DNA of 64,000 nt from Solanum dulcamara (GCF_947179165.1 NC_077244.1:12964949-13028948); one strand, 5' to 3'. Positions 33,985 through 47,769 are shown, counted from the stretch's first letter. Translations and numbers: made by a program. Notes: a model not told the origin generated them from the letters alone.

Positions 33985-35815
33985 TAAAAGAAAACCCACT
34001 TGGAACTCAACTCAAGAGAAATAACAACTCAATCAAGTGTCCTAGGTCTAAATAAGAATACAGTTTAAACGGGACCAATCACATACCATTCAACTCAATC
34101 AGACTCAGAATACTATCAAGACTTATATGGGAGTTTCTCTTATCCGACAACCATCACTTATGAGCCAGTGAAAGTACAACAAACTGACGTTGTTGCCACG
34201 TCCGTTCATACTTTGCCAGAGTATGAACGAATTAACCAATCATGGATCCAATCCAACCAAGTCCTATAATCTCAGGACAAACATTTTGGGGAAATATCTG
34301 ACTTTAACGGTTCAATCCCCTCCTACGTTTGGCGACGTAGTTATTGGGTTCGAGTATGGACTTTACTTTTACCCAATTCGGTGCTCGATACTCCTCCCAA
34401 GACTCAATGCTCATAAAACTCCATCCAATCGATTCAATCAAATCATATCGACAAGTCTCATTTAAACCTTGTTAATCCACTCTAACACAATCAATCATCT
34501 CTAAATCATATCTTTCAAGAGAAATTTAAAGGCACATTTGTAGCAACATATAAACATAACCAATCATTTCCTCTATCCATTTAATCAATCTTTGAAACCC
34601 ATCACAACTCCAAGGCTTTAAATCAACAATTCAAGATAAACATCATTTTTAAGAAAATAACATCCTTTATCATAATCCACATAGCTAAGAAAATCAATAA
34701 AACATATTTAACAACTCATCTTCATCAACGCATACTCACACAAAGACTTTTTTTGGAAGTTCTTGACTAAGCCTCATCAACATAGCAAGAATCACTCTAC
34801 TAGACAACAAAACTCATTTGAACACAACCATAGCAAGAAACTCCATTTCTATGGGCATTTATCCTCAAAGAAGGTATAGGGCACATGGGTGGACTCAAAC
34901 CATGTTTTAGATAGCCTTACATACCTTAGTAAAGACTTGAAGAAAACCTTGTTGTTGGGTTTTCAATGGGAACCTGGAGTCTTGAAGCTCTTGGGACAAA
35001 TCTTTGTTGAAAATGGAGAAGAAGAAGAAGATGAAGAAGAAAGAGTTTTCTAGGGTTTTTCTAGAGAGAGAGTGGGGGCTGAAAATAAGTCCCCAAAATG
35101 TTCAAGGATAATACATATATAATTTGAGACAATTCCCAAATTGCCCCTTCTCAAAAGTTCTGAAAAATAGGCTAAAATGCTCCTGGAGCGATAATGGCGC
35201 ATCGCGCCATTGCAGCGCCAGGCCGATTTCGCCTAAAAACCTGCACATCGGTTAGTGGCGTGCCGCGCCAAGGACCAAACTACTGAGGCACATTCTTGGA
35301 GCGATAGTGGCACGTCGCTCCCTTACAGCGCCAAGACCAAACTACTGAGGCATATTCCTGGCGCGATAGTGGCGCATCGCGCCACTGTGGCGCCAAGCCC
35401 AGTTTTCCAGTAATTGCAACCCAGGCCTGAAATCCCTGCCGTGCTAGTTCGTCTTAGGATCATTATATCTTTCGACTTCGAACTCCAAAAATTACCTTCT
35501 TGTTGGCGTTGGAAAGAAGACTCGACAACCTTTGATTTAATAGTCCGTGGGCCACCTAGATTGTCGTCTTTCAAAAGATAGGGTTGTTAGAAGTCGACCC
35601 CTTATACGAACTCATCCCAAGACTTAGCCACGATGAATCTCTTGGATTTAATTTGGTCCTAGGGGCCCTCTTGTGACCCCACATCACTCTCAACATCCTT
35701 AAATTTCTCAGGGACTCATCCTAGCTCATGCATACGCTCCTCAATACTCGGGTTCGACCCTACCCGTATACAAGAAGGGTCCGAATCTTAGGGAAAATTT
35801 TTGAGGGGTGTTACA
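33985..35815 (-). mobile_element. 3'-truncated LTR, minus strand, same family as 60963-63360
   Basis: On the minus strand it starts TGTAACACCCCTC at 35815 and follows 60963-62850 at roughly 93% by eye. The last 0.5 kb of the LTR are missing at the left edge. It includes the GGCGC palindromic array (35186-35400), a TATA run (35115-35121) and the GA/CT-rich leader. It abuts the LINE-type tail on the left and another minus-strand LTR on the right. Confidence 0.88.
35186..35400 (-). repeat. GGCGC-rich palindromic repeat in LTR U3
   Basis: About three units carry GGCGCRTCGCGCCA, AGCGCCA and the linker CCAAACTACTGAGGCA. It is the counterpart of 61380-61665 and is much more GC-rich than its surroundings. 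Confidence 0.8.
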
Positions 35816-38800
35816 ACAAGTCCCGAAAGTGGACCGGAAATATATATATAATAAATGGCTAGTCTTAAAAGGCAAAAGATGGGTCATCCATCCTGAAGGA
35901 GACAAAAGTGATCTAGAAATGCCAAGTGCTCGCCTTAGTCTCCGAATCTGACTACAACAGGCTCGATCTATTCGTTATGGTAGCTGGTGCTTGGTCCTGC
36001 ATCAGGAAAGTAGATGCAGGGTGTATTATGAGTACCAAGACAATAGGTACCCAGTAGGCATCATAGGTGGACTGAGCAAAAAAAGGTGAAAACAATATGA
36101 AAAAGAGGATAAGCCTAAATAGGGATCAACATAAGCATCTAAAGTGAAAAGATTACTATCTATGAGAGCTACAGCTAACTATACTCAACTGGGCCCCCAT
36201 AAGCCCAACTGGGACACTCATGTGCAATTTAAATAAAAACCTGGATGAACCCCCATAGGCTCACCGAGTACACATAATAGTTACAACTACCAAGGCTAGG
36301 AACTAGGAATTTGCGATGTTAGGAGCCAAAGTACTATATCATTCCCAAACCCAGAATCTCCAAGAGCTAATCGATCTAGGGGTGCCTTAGGGGTCGAGGC
36401 CGGGACTGGGACCCAGATGCTCGCCTGAATATTCATAGTGTCCAAGGCCGGGACTGAGTACCCGGATGTTTGCCATAATATATAAGTGCGGTCGAGGATG
36501 GAATTGGGTACTCGGATGCTCGTCGTACTACATCGGTACGGTTGCGGCCTGGACTGGTACCAGGATGCTCGTCGTAACACATCGATATGATCGAGGCCAG
36601 GACTGAATACCTGGATACTCGTCATACTAGCAAGTCTGCGGAGGCTGGGACTGGGTACCCGGATGCTCCCGATACTTCAAAATGGAGGCCAGGACTGGGT
36701 ACCCGAATACTCATAGATAATTCAGAATAGAGGCTGGGACTGGGTACCCAGATGCTCACAAATATTTTATCCTACGGTGCTGAATATTCTCATTTCCAAC
36801 TAAACATTAATAGTACCGAGAATCTCCTTCCCAATGAGTCAACTAATATTGCGCCAATACTGAAATCGGAGCCAAAGTCAATGATCATGAAATCTAGTGT
36901 TGCCGATGCATCACAAAAGTCACAATTATACCGAGTTATAGATGATGGTATTTTTAAGAGCAAGAGTAATGTCTAGCTAAGGCCAAACTACCAGGCACTA
37001 GCCCACTACACCATTCTACAAGGATCTAAGTTTATCGGAGCGACGTCAGGGCATCTAAAGCAAGTTTACATCATATACTAAGGCCAACATATTCCACAGT
37101 ATCAACAACATGTTCATTTAACTCTCCTTAGAATACTAACAAATACCTACAAGATACACATGCTTCTAAATACCCGAAAAACCCAATAACAAGCCTAAAA
37201 CATGATTTCTAACAGCTAAAGTATACAATCAAACTACCCAACCCAAATTCCAACTATTTCAACATGATTTCACACATTCCAGCTCAATCTAAAGAAAGGT
37301 AAAACCGTAGCCTACTTGTAGGCTAAACACGCGAGCTTTAATTCATTTTGCTGGATCTTTTCCCTTTCAAACGGCCTCAGAACGCTGCCAAGCTGTCAAA
37401 AATAGAACCACAATATCGATACGGTCATTTAGATACTAATTTCATAATTTTTAGAGATGGACCAATTTCGGGGTCGAAAACAGATATTGTGGGACTCACA
37501 TATGAAATTCTGGATTTGACCCCCAAAATAGGTTATAAACGTCATCTCAAGCTCACAAATCAAATTTATATCACAATTCGGGGTGAGAAATTACGTAACA
37601 CGATCAAACAAGCAATTCCCACATTTTCAAACTAAGAAAACAATATAAGACAGCCTTTTTACACGTCGATTTCTCAAAAAAGAAAATCTTTCAATCAAAA
37701 CAAATTATACCATGACTTTTCTTGCAAAACCCCCCACAATCTAGCCTCAAGAATTACTCAAAACGGAGTTATATTGACCAAGATACACTCTTCCAAAATT
37801 CCACAAAATTTCATTTCGAAAATGACTAAATCAGTAACTAAAAATGCATTTTTACCTCAAATGAAGCTTCTCCTCGCATTTCTGAGAATACCACGAAATG
37901 CCTCACGAAATTCTCTTAAATTTAGACCCTTGAATCACCAAAATCGGGTTTATATAGGTCCAAAAACAATTACTCAAAGTTCTTCAAAAACTGAATCCAA
38001 AAATGGACACAGCTGCAATTAAAATCGCAATTTTTACCTAAATCGAATGCTCCAAATCAGTTTTCAATCTCTCCAATGCATTCTCCACAAATAACCTCAC
38101 AATTTTGACTTTTAAATCACCTAATTTGGAGCCCTAATGCTCAAGTTATGAGGTTTTAAAGTTGGAGAAAAATCCCAAAAATGGGACAGCTGCTTGCTGT
38201 CATTTTCAGATTTTGGATTTTCCAAAATCTCCGATGGGGTGCTTGAAATTCGTTCGAAATCCGATAAAAATAAACGAAATATTCTACCCCACTAAAATCG
38301 ACGTTCTGGACTCAATGGTGCATTCATACTTTCCATACAAGATTATTTTAATAAAAAGTGGGTCCCACACCCAAGAGCCATTTTAAGCCATATTCTATAA
38401 CGAGCCTCGATATTAGTCCGGAAGACTTGAAAAGTGAACGAAGGGACTTTCTAGACAAAAATCAATATCCTGGAACTAACCGCGCTGTCAGAATTTTCAT
38501 TCGAGCATATTTTCCAAGAATGTTGACCAAAGTCAACCATAAACTAAGTTTCAAAGTCAAAAGCGCCAAATGACCCTAAACTCGTATCGATTGCCTCGAT
38601 AGTCATTCCAATAGTGCTACTAGACTAATTTGGTCATTCCGGAGCTGATGAAACCATCATAATTTGAATTCGAAATTTTGTTGACCCAAAACTCGAAAAG
38701 TCGCAACTAAATCAACTTAGGCCTTTAAAATACCAAAATGGACTCGGGACCTCTAAAAATTCAAACAACACTTTTTCTCGACCAAAAACCATCTTCCGAA

Positions 38801-39196
38801 TCCAACGGAGTAATCGGAATTCCATTCTGAGCATCGAAACTCCAAAAGTTGACCAAAGTCAAACCTTAGCTTAAAGTTTCTCAAATTCTCAACTCAAGGC
38901 CTCAAATCTTTGTTACAACTCCAAAACTGATTCCGTAAAGTCTCCTAAGCCTATTTTGACATTTTGGAGCTGCTGGAATTGATAGAATTCCATTCTGTAG
39001 CTCTAATTGACCCAAAATACCACTTTTTAATACTTAAAGCTTATGAAACTCAAAATTTCCAAGAACTTAACTTTTCATGAGATTTTCTAAAAATCAACAC
39101 CCGGTAACAATTAGAAACGACTCAGGGCATCTAAAGGAAGGGGTAAAATGGTTATTTTATAAAATTTCCAAGAAAATGACCTTCAGGGTCATTACA
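35816..39196 (-). mobile_element. LTR of the TGTAATGACC family, minus strand, 3' truncated
   Basis: On the minus strand it starts TGTAATGACCCTGAAGG at 39196 and carries the family landmark GGCCTATGATGC-like block (reverse complement at 36050-36075). Its last bases are missing where the LTR ending at 35815 abuts. It contains an eight-unit tandem array (36390-36752). It was inserted into the gypsy pol relic that continues at 39197. Confidence 0.82.
36390..36752 (-). repeat. Degenerate tandem array inside the LTR
   Basis: About eight units of 40-60 bp, each with GGMCRGGACTGGGTACCCGG followed by ATGCTCGTCG-like sequence. Unit length varies because of small indels. Confidence 0.85.
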
Positions 39197-41246
39197 ACCC
39201 ACCTCAATGATGAAAAATTAGAGTTTATTTGGGTTGGCAGGTTATTATAGACCATTCATCAAGGGATTCTCTTCTATAAGTACGAGGTTGACTAGGTTAA
39301 CTATATTGGATGTCCCTTTTAAGTGGTCTGATGAGTGCGTGGTGGCTTTCTAAAGCTTACAGAGTTTCTTACCACCGTTCTTCTTCTAACACTTCCAGTT
39401 GAGGGTAAAGGGTTTTATGGTGTATTGTGACACATTCAACATTAGTTTATATTATGTTTTGATGTCGCAATGCCATGTTATAGCATGTGTGTCGAGGAAG
39501 CTTAAGGTGTACGAGTATAACTATGCCACTGATGATTTGGAGTTGGCAGTGGTAGTTTTTGTGCTTAAGATTTGGAGGCACTACTTGTATGGATTTCATT
39601 ATGAGATCTTCATGGATCACAAGAGTCTTCAGTATATTTTTAGCCAAAAAGACCTCAATTTAAAGAAGCGTAGGTGGATTGAGCTCATGAAAGACTATGA
39701 CCTCTTTCTTTTGTTCCATTCAAGCAAGACATATATGGTGGCAGATTCCATGAGCCGGAAGGTAGTGATTATGGAGAGTCTAGCCTACCTTTTAATTTTT
39801 GGAGAGACCTTTGGCATTGGACATGTAATCCTTAGCCAATAGGTTGGTTTGACTTGACATCTCTAATCCATTCGAGTTCTAGCTTGTGTTGAGGCCTTCT
39901 CTAATCGATAGGAGCAGATTAATAGTCGATAGTTCAAGGATATGAGTTTGGTGTCTATTTGTGATTGAGTTCTGAGCGGTGATGCTGGTGAGGTGGCCTT
40001 AGAATCTGAGGGTGTTATAAGATTTAGAGGTCGTATTTGTGTTCCTAGAGTTGGGGATTTAATTCAAATGGTCCTCAAGAGGCTCATAGCTCCAAGTATT
40101 CCATTCACTGAAGCACAACCAAGATGTAAATAGATTTGAGGTAGCATTACTTGTAAGGCAGTTTGATGAGGGATATAGCAGACTATGTAGTTCGTTGCCT
40201 GTGTTATCAATAGGTGAAGGCCGAGAACTTGAGGCCTGGTGGTGAGTTTTAGAGAATTCCCATTCTTAAGTAAAAGTGGGAGAGGATCACTATGGACTTT
40301 ATTATGGGGTTTCTGTGGACTCCTCTAGGTGTTGATAACATTTGGGTCATTGAGGATCTATTGACCTAGTCGGCTCATTTCTTTAACATTTAGTCTTCCT
40401 TCAGTTCTGAGAGGTTGGCCCTTATCTATATATGAGAGGTGGTTTTTTTTCATGGGGTGTCAGTGTCTTTTATTTCTAATAGAGGCTCTTAATTTATTTC
40501 TAGTTTCAGGAGGGAATTCCAAGAGGAGTAGGTACTTGGGTTAATCTTAACAGAGCATTTCACCCACAGACCGATGGTCAGTCAGAGTGGACCTTTGAGG
40601 TATTGTATGGTAGGCATTCTCGATCTCCTATTGGTTGGTTTGAGGCTTTGGAGCCTAGGCTGCACGGTGCAAACTTGCTTCAGGATGCTTTGTCCCGAGT
40701 TTTTGTGGTTTAAGATAGGCTACAAGAGACTCAAAGCAGGCAAAAATGTTATGTTGACCATAAGAATCGTCTTTTAGTTTGGTGTTACTGATTTTGTATT
40801 CCTTCAATTGTCGCCCTTGAAGGGAGTGATGAAATTTGAGATGCAGGGCCAGCTTAACCCTATGTATATTGGGCCTTTTGAGATCCTTTGAGCTGTTTGC
40901 GATGTTGCATATGAGTTGGCCTTGCCACCTGTCTATTCAGCTGCTCATACAATTTTCCCTATGTCGATGCTTTAGTGATATATTTTTGAAGAGTCCCATG
41001 TCTATCAATTTGACTCAGTCCAATTGGATAATTGTTTGACCTTCGTGGCAGAGCTAGTTTCTATTTTGGCTAGGGATGTTAGATGGTTGCGTTCGAGAGA
41101 TATTTCAGTAGAGACAACATCTAGTCGAGAAAGCTACTTGGGAGACTAAGGATGACTTACGGGCCTAGTATCCCCACATGTTTGAAGCTTTAGGTATATC
41201 TTCACTCTTTACTTTTGAGGATGAAAGTCATTTTACAAGTGGATAT
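39197..41246 (+). pseudogene. Gypsy RT end, RNase H and integrase relic
   Basis: Order: LGLAGYYRPFIKGFSSIS-like RT end (about 39215-39275), RNase H with VIACVSRKLKVYEYNYAT, DLELAVVVFVLKIWRHYLYG and HKSLQYIFSQKDLNLKKRRW (39470-39690), then integrase. In integrase the first catalytic D (ITMDFI) is kept and the second reads N (FISNRGS). A deletion of about 120 bp joins TDGQSEWT to the EVLYGRHSRSPIGWFE region (about 40590). The C-terminus has GPFEIL, VAYELALPP and LTFVAELVSI-like ends before the LTR. Stops are common. The left part was cut off by the LTR at 35816-39196. Confidence 0.85.
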
Positions 41247-44079
41247 TGTAATGACCCTCTAGATCATTTTCTCTATTTTCTATATTTGTGGTGTTTAGAC
41301 CTTTCCTATAGCGACTCCAAGTCATTTATGACTTGCTGGGACTCACAGTTTGGTCACAATGTCATTTGTTTGGTTTTCGTTCAAGTTTATATATTTTAGA
41401 GCTTTTAAAGTTTGAATGGTTTACTTCATCAAAACATTAGGTAAAAGACCTTAGAATGCAATTTTGATAGTTTGTTAGCTCTGGAACATTGAATTTTGTC
41501 TAGATGGACATTTGGTTTGAGTCCTAAGGCTTCCAGACTCATTTTGAGCAACCTTGTGGCTTATGGCTAAAATGGAGCCTTAGGTGTAGGAACCACTTTT
41601 TATCGAGACGACTTGCAATGGAAGTTTCGACATCTCCATTGAGTTTGGAATATTGAGTTTGGGGCAGTAAAATATTCCATTTTTGTTCACGAGATTCTAG
41701 ATAAATTTTGAGTACCTTATTGGTGTATACATGGATTTAGAAAACTAGCTAATGCTGAAAATCGGGTGTAGGTGTAGAACCTTCATTGTGATCTCGTGGC
41801 CTTTGGATTGCGGAGCGATGAGCAATCAGAGAGGGTTTACCAACTTTCATCCTCACACCTCCGCGATTGCACTAGTCTCGCTTTTTAGAGGGTCGCGATC
41901 ACAATCTAGAGAATCGATGATGACGATGAAGAAATTTTACCTCTTTAAATGCAAACTAGTCCCAAATTTCAACTCAGAAGTTCAAAGTTCTAAACTCTAT
42001 TTCTTGAGCATTTGAGCTTTGTTTGAGCTCATTCTTGGTGCAAATTGTCATTATTTGTTTGGACTTTGTGCTCAAGGCGTTGGTGAAGTGTTGTGGGATC
42101 GATTTCACGTTAATTCCCTATTCCAAAACCTCTATTTTCTCCTTTAATGGTGATTTTGACCCACTTGATTTCCTGAGCAATTTTAGTGTCGAGTTGGGAT
42201 TGGATTGTGCCTAATTTTTGGGCACAAGTTCTTTGAAAATTTTGGGACTCGTTGATGGACCCATTTTGACCCAATTTTGGGTTGTGATTTAATTATGAAA
42301 TAAAGGTATTATTTTGACTATACTGATGTTGTGATCATTAATTTGATAGAATGGCATCATTCTAAGGCGGCTTGGAAGGGAAAAGCTCTAATTTAGAGGT
42401 TTAGAGGTTGTTTGATTAGTTTGAGGTAGGTTACGACTTATTATCCTTAGACCTTGCTTGTTGATTGTTCTAGCATGATAATTAGCTAAGTAGTGGCTTG
42501 GTATTTAACTTGAATCCTTGTTATGTTTCCTATTTTTATTGATTTTGTCTTATTTAGGATCTTTTGGGTAATTCTTAAGTTTCTCATGACTAGATGACAT
42601 CCCATTTGTTCCTGTGAGTTGGATTTAGGCTAGAATAGCCTTAGTACTGTAATCATGGATCCTTAGTGTAGGTTTAGCTAGAGTTACTTAGATGATTGGT
42701 TTTCGAGGACCTAGGGATTATTTACGGGAATGGAATTGGGTAGGTACGACCTTCCAAGCTAGGTGGTAACCTTAGAGTATCCCTATTAGTTATGTGGTTG
42801 GATGACTATGGTGAGTTGTGTACCTAGACTCGTTCAGAGCTTATTTTCCTTTTTTTCTCTATAGCTGGCCCGAGGTTAAATTTTGGGAGGGGCTAGTTAG
42901 TTTTGTAGCTATTCCGATGTAAGCTTTCAAAATAGGTTAGGGTTCTGTACAACTGATTTGATGTAAGATTCCTAAGCTGCTAGGTTTTTGTGTGGCCATT
43001 CCGATGTAAGATTCCAAAGACTCTTAAGTTCTAATAAGGCTTTTCGCTGTAAGATTTCAAAAAGGACTAGTTATTTCAACGTAAGATTCTGGGATATGCT
43101 AGGTTATATCAAGGCTATCCAATGTAAGATTCTGGGAATTACTAGGCATTCTAATGTAAGATTCTAGAGTATGTTAGGTTCTAATAAGGCTTTTCAAGGT
43201 AATATTTTGAGAAGGACTAGCTATTTGTACGTAAGATTTTGGGAGATGCTAGGTTTCATGGTTTTATTCCTGATGTTAGATTCTGTGAGGGTGTTGGCTT
43301 AATCTCTGAGTTGTGCCTTATAGTGTTTCCTTTGTATGTACTCATCGGGCTTATGAAGGTTAGGTCAAGTTATTGCTTGTAAATTTTTAACGTTGTTATG
43401 CCTTGTATGCACCTTCACGACTTTTGGGGGTCAGTTAGATTTAAATAATTTTATTGTATTCCTTATTTACTGCGATAATTTTACTTCAATGCATTCCTAG
43501 TTATAACTTTACTCTCTCCTCATTACCTCTTTATACTCAATTTTTATTATGTTTTGCAATTGTGAGCTCGGTCGGCCTATGATGCCTACTGAGTACCCAT
43601 TGTTTTGGTACTCATTCTACATTCTACATTTTTTTCTGATGTAGATATGAGTTCTAATGGCCCGTATTGATTGTCGTGCTGGTGTAGGTAGTGTTCCAGA
43701 GACTTAAGGCGAGCTTAATGGCGTCTGTGGTTGACTAGTCTCCTTCTGTATATTTTGGGCTAGTCTTTTGTATTTCGAGATAACTTGTATATTTATTAAA
43801 TATGTGTGGTCTGTACTCATCTTTTGTAGTAGCTTTACACTAGCATCCACCAGTTTTTATGATGAATCTTTGTACTTTTATCCTCATTTAAGGGTTGTGT
43901 ATGTATGTATATATATTCCCTTATTTCTATTGTTGCTTCCATATTTATGTCATTTTATGCTTATTTTCCATTTTTTCCCTCTCCCTAGGTCCGTTATCAT
44001 TGGTTCCGGGCTAATTGTTGGCTTACCTACTAGTGGAATTTAGTAGGTGCTATCATGAACCTAGATTTTGGGTCATGAA
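41247..44079 (+). mobile_element. 3' LTR of the gypsy at 39197, TGTAATGACC family, 2.8 kb
   Basis: It starts TGTAATGACCCTCTAG and ends TTTTGGGTCATGAAA, where ACA has decayed to AAA. It carries the GTCGGCCTATGATGCC block at 43572 and the TTGGCTTACCTACTAGTGG block before the end, shared with 4086-7189 and 63361-63609. No PBS follows. A tandem array lies at 42895-43290. Small plus-strand ORFs inside are featureless. Confidence 0.85.
42895..43290 (+). repeat. Degenerate tandem array with GTAAGATTC core
   Basis: About nine units of 35-65 bp, each with GTAAGATTY, followed by GGGA/AAGGACTAG or TGCTAGGTT words. It lies 0.8-1.2 kb before the LTR end. Confidence 0.85.
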
Positions 44080-44456
44080 ATGAGCCCTCAGAATAGGAAA
44101 AATTCATGTCTTGGAACCCTGTCAGTCAAATTGCATGCTTTATTCAGGTTGATAGAATTATCATGGGTTGTCTTACATTCAGTTTTTTCAGTTTCATATG
44201 CATAAGTTTCTTTCAGACAAACTATCTATTATTTTAGTGTCGGTTTTCAATTTTCATGAGCTCCATATATTTAATATTATACATCTACAACATAAATTCA
44301 GTTTGGGAGTATTACTTAGCCCCGAGAGGATATAGGGATGAAGGCTCACCTGTTAGTTAGGACCAAGACCTTTAATAGCAATCTCTAAGTCTCAAAACTA
44401 TGCGCCACCATAGGTTTTAAGGATCACTCGTCAGACAGGACTGACACCTTAGCCCT
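44080..44456. other. LTR-like remnant, unassigned
   Basis: Non-coding. Phrases such as CAGTTTTTTCAGTTTCA and TTAGCCCCGAGAGGAT resemble parts of other plant gypsy LTRs, but I cannot assign ends. The LINE below was inserted at its right edge. Confidence 0.35.
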
Positions 44457-46135
44457 TTTTTTTAATTTAATGACTCTGGGGAGGGGGGAGGGGGCTGAGC
44501 AACACCCCCAGGCCTTAACATAAATAAAAATAGAGCAAACATATAATAAGGGGGACATAAACCTTAACTCCATTCTTATGGTTGTTCATAAGTCAGTCAT
44601 CCTATGAAGGTCGACCAACTCATCCCTGATACTAGAAAGGAAACCTAGAAACTCCATACCTAAAATAAAGGACCCATCTTAATACAAAGAAACTAGGAAA
44701 GTATAAATAAGGGAGACTCTCTCCTTTATATTAAAAAAGAAAAAGCCTAGAAAAATAAAGGGACTCTTCATAATAGCTATAATCCTAAACGAGAATAGCC
44801 GGATTGAAGAGAACCAACTATCACCAAAAACATGTAGGGGAAGTGTACATGTTGCAGCTAGGTGCTCAATCCGTAGATGCAACAAATAGAAGAAAATCAT
44901 GGAGGTTTCGTAATCCTTTTGGTCTCCCTTCGTCTGAAACTAGCTAGACCGACCTTATCTTGCATGTAATAACCTTTATCACTATGTGATAATTTTTGGA
45001 GATTAATGTAGTGACCTGGAGTGGTAAGAGAGTGACTATACTTGGAAAGAGAATCCGCATTGTAGTTAGCTTCCCTGTAGACATGAGTGCAAGAGAAGAG
45101 TTGGAAAAGTCTAGAGTTGTCTGCAAGGTCATGAATAAGTTTGTGAAGGTTCCAAGAAGGTTTAGTCTAATGAATAATCCATTTAGTGAGAAACTCCGAG
45201 TCAACTTCAAGAATACCATGCTGAAAGCCCTACCGAATACACCATCTTAGTCCGTATATAGCCGCCTCTAGTTCTGCTTGGTTTTTGGTTCCTTCTCCTA
45301 ATGATATGGCGTAAGTAAATATGAACTTCCCATGTGATCTTTTAAGACGCCACCTGCTTCAATGATTCCAAGATTACCCAAAGCACTATCGTCAGCATTT
45401 AGTTTAACAAAACCAAGCTACGGCTTAATCCATGAGACTTGAGCGGTGTTCATCTCATGAGTACACATATCAATGCAAGAAATAGTATGAATCCACTTTA
45501 AAGGCCATTGGATATAAGGGGAAAAAACTCTAAGAAGATTAGAGATATCCTTGTAAATGAATATTTTACTCTAGCCAAGTTAGAACTCTTTCCCCCATAT
45601 TTTCTTGCGCATCTATTTTTCCACAAATTCAAACATATGAAAATAGGGGTGGAATGAAGAATAAGCTTGTGAGCTTCTGTGTGATACTTGCATAGCCACC
45701 AACCCGTAATGGTGTCTTGAGAGGTGTGTTGTCATGCCTTATGCCGAGAGAATCAGAGATGTAGCCCCAAATATTTTTAGCAAAGTGCCCCGTGTTGAAG
45801 ACATGTTCAATGGTGTCAAGACATGGACTGTGACATCAATAGCAATCTGTAGAATCATGATCAAATACAGTGATTTTTTCCTCCGTTGGTACCTTGCCTC
45901 TAAGTGATCTACAAGCAAAAAAGAGCATTTAAACAGGTTGTTTTTTTGCCAAGTGTAGTGATCGAAAAAGTTCTTGATTTTGTGGTGTCGCATAAGCTGC
46001 CAAGGCAAAGAACAAGTGATGTTTCCGGTGGTATTCAACTTCCAAATGACTTGATCTGCTGTGTATTCTTGAAACTGAAATCTGGTAGAAATAATGCCCA
46101 GAATAAGCTGTGTAGTAACAATTGATTAATCATAT
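44457..46135 (-). pseudogene. 3' fragment of an L1-type LINE
   Basis: On the minus strand the fragment holds the zinc-binding RT-associated region (WQLMRHHKIKNFF, FKCSFLL, about 45750-46010), a decayed RNase H (KLNADDSALGN, about 45370-45410) and a 3' UTR with GGTTTATGTCCCCC. It ends in an A run (the plus strand has nine Ts near 44457-44466). The RT domain and everything upstream are missing, the usual 5' truncation of LINEs. It belongs to the same broad family as the copy at 48456-56213 but is more decayed. Confidence 0.85.
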
Positions 46136-47159
46136 CAATATTTCATTCCCCATTTATAATAAAATCAGCTACTCTAGCATTGTTCGCTCTTCCTAACTCA
46201 TGTTTAGAATTTTGAGAGTCAATCAAATTTTTTTATGATTGAAATTTCTTTATACATATTTTAAATATTATAATATATAGTAGTTTTAACCTAGTTTACA
46301 AATATGTAAATTTTATTTCGAAAACTTTAAAGCTTTCTATGTCCGATTTAACCATCAAAGTTTAGAAATTTAAATCTCAACATTTTAAGTGTGTTATATA
46401 AAATAGGACAAATGAAATATTATTTTTTTCTAATAAATACTACGAAATGACCCCTTTGGAAAAAGGTTTGCCTTTTATAAAAAAATACTCTAATGGTTTT
46501 AGTTTGTTTATTTTAGTTTGTCTTGACATAAAATTTTAAAAAATGAACGTTTTTATTAAAACTTTTTATCTTCAATATGTCATGTACCATTTCTAGTTCT
46601 CCAAATACCTATAGAATAAGTTCCCCAAATCTATGAACTAAATTCAAGTTTGACTTGATTTTTAATTCGGGTCGACTTCCTTAGTATTTTTCTTCTTATT
46701 TTCAAAGCTTTCCATATATTCAATTATGGCAATATTTTCATATATGATTCACATGTTCTTAGTAGAAATAATGTAGAATTGAATTAAGCTTTAATTCTAA
46801 TTCTTCAAGGTTTCCTTTTTGCGTGTGAAATATCTTCTCTTGCTTTGATCAAACAGTCACCAATCTTCTACAAAGGATATCATTCATCCATTAATTGTGT
46901 AACCTAATTATTTGCAATATCAATTCCTTTTGGAGATCTATTACGAATCTAATTCTTGTATATACTTATCCCTCATTGTGTCACTGATTGTCAATTGTAT
47001 ATTTTTTGTCAATTATCAAAACTTCATAATAACTTGAACTGAAATTCAGATCAAAGCAGCTCAACACAAGCATTAACTTGACACCAACGGTAGTGCAAAA
47101 TTAAATGATCTTAAACTTGATTGATTACGAAGTTATCTAAACTGCCGCCCATGAAGTTT
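46136..47159. other. AT-rich unassigned stretch
   Basis: Non-coding and strongly AT-rich. I see no LTR ends or ORF. One segment (46400-46560) recalls the low-complexity interior of MITEs, but no terminal repeats are visible. Confidence 0.4.
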
Positions 47160-47769
47160 CACTATTTTGGCACATGACCTACTAATGAACGTCCAATGAA
47201 GAGTGTTATGAATACATTAAATTGTGGATATCCATTCATTACTCTACTACTTATTGAAGAAGCTTACAAGCAGTTTAAGAATAGCTTGTAAGTAGCTCTA
47301 TAATCAACTTCCTGGAGAAGTTTATAAACAGCTTCTTGAAATAGCTTACCAGCAACCTGCATCTAGCTTCTTGAAGCAGCTTACTAGTAACTTTGCAAGC
47401 CGCTTTCGTATACCAATTTTATTTAGTCTATTTTGTTTGATATTCGATTTGAATGGATTTTTTATCAAATCATGAAAACCCCTATTTTCAAGCATGAAAC
47501 TAATTGGCATGAAGAAATATGAGACAAAACATATTGATTTTCACCAGTCACATTTTTTTAGAAAAAAATAAAAATCGTATCTAAATCACATAAGCATTAA
47601 TTACCACTAATGAATCTTCACTTTGTTCAGAGCTTACACAAAGTGAGATACTTTAGTTCTTTCAAAATAAAATAGCGCTAACATGTTTCCTATGATACAA
47701 TATGCAATTAAGTAGTAGGAAAAATTACAATTAAGTAGTAGCATATCTCCATTTATTTTTTCTAATTTT
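47160..47769. mobile_element. Possible copia LTR/leader remnant
   Basis: 47250-47410 repeats the words AGCTTACAAGCAG, AGCTTCTTGAA and AGCAGCTTAC in a way I associate with Solanaceae copia LTRs. It precedes a copia integrase fragment in the same stretch. No LTR ends are defined. Confidence 0.35.

Noticed and set aside
36390..36752. Regular repeats as a CRISPR-like array
   Set aside because: Units and spacers vary in length, are degenerate, and lie in an LTR of a plant element.
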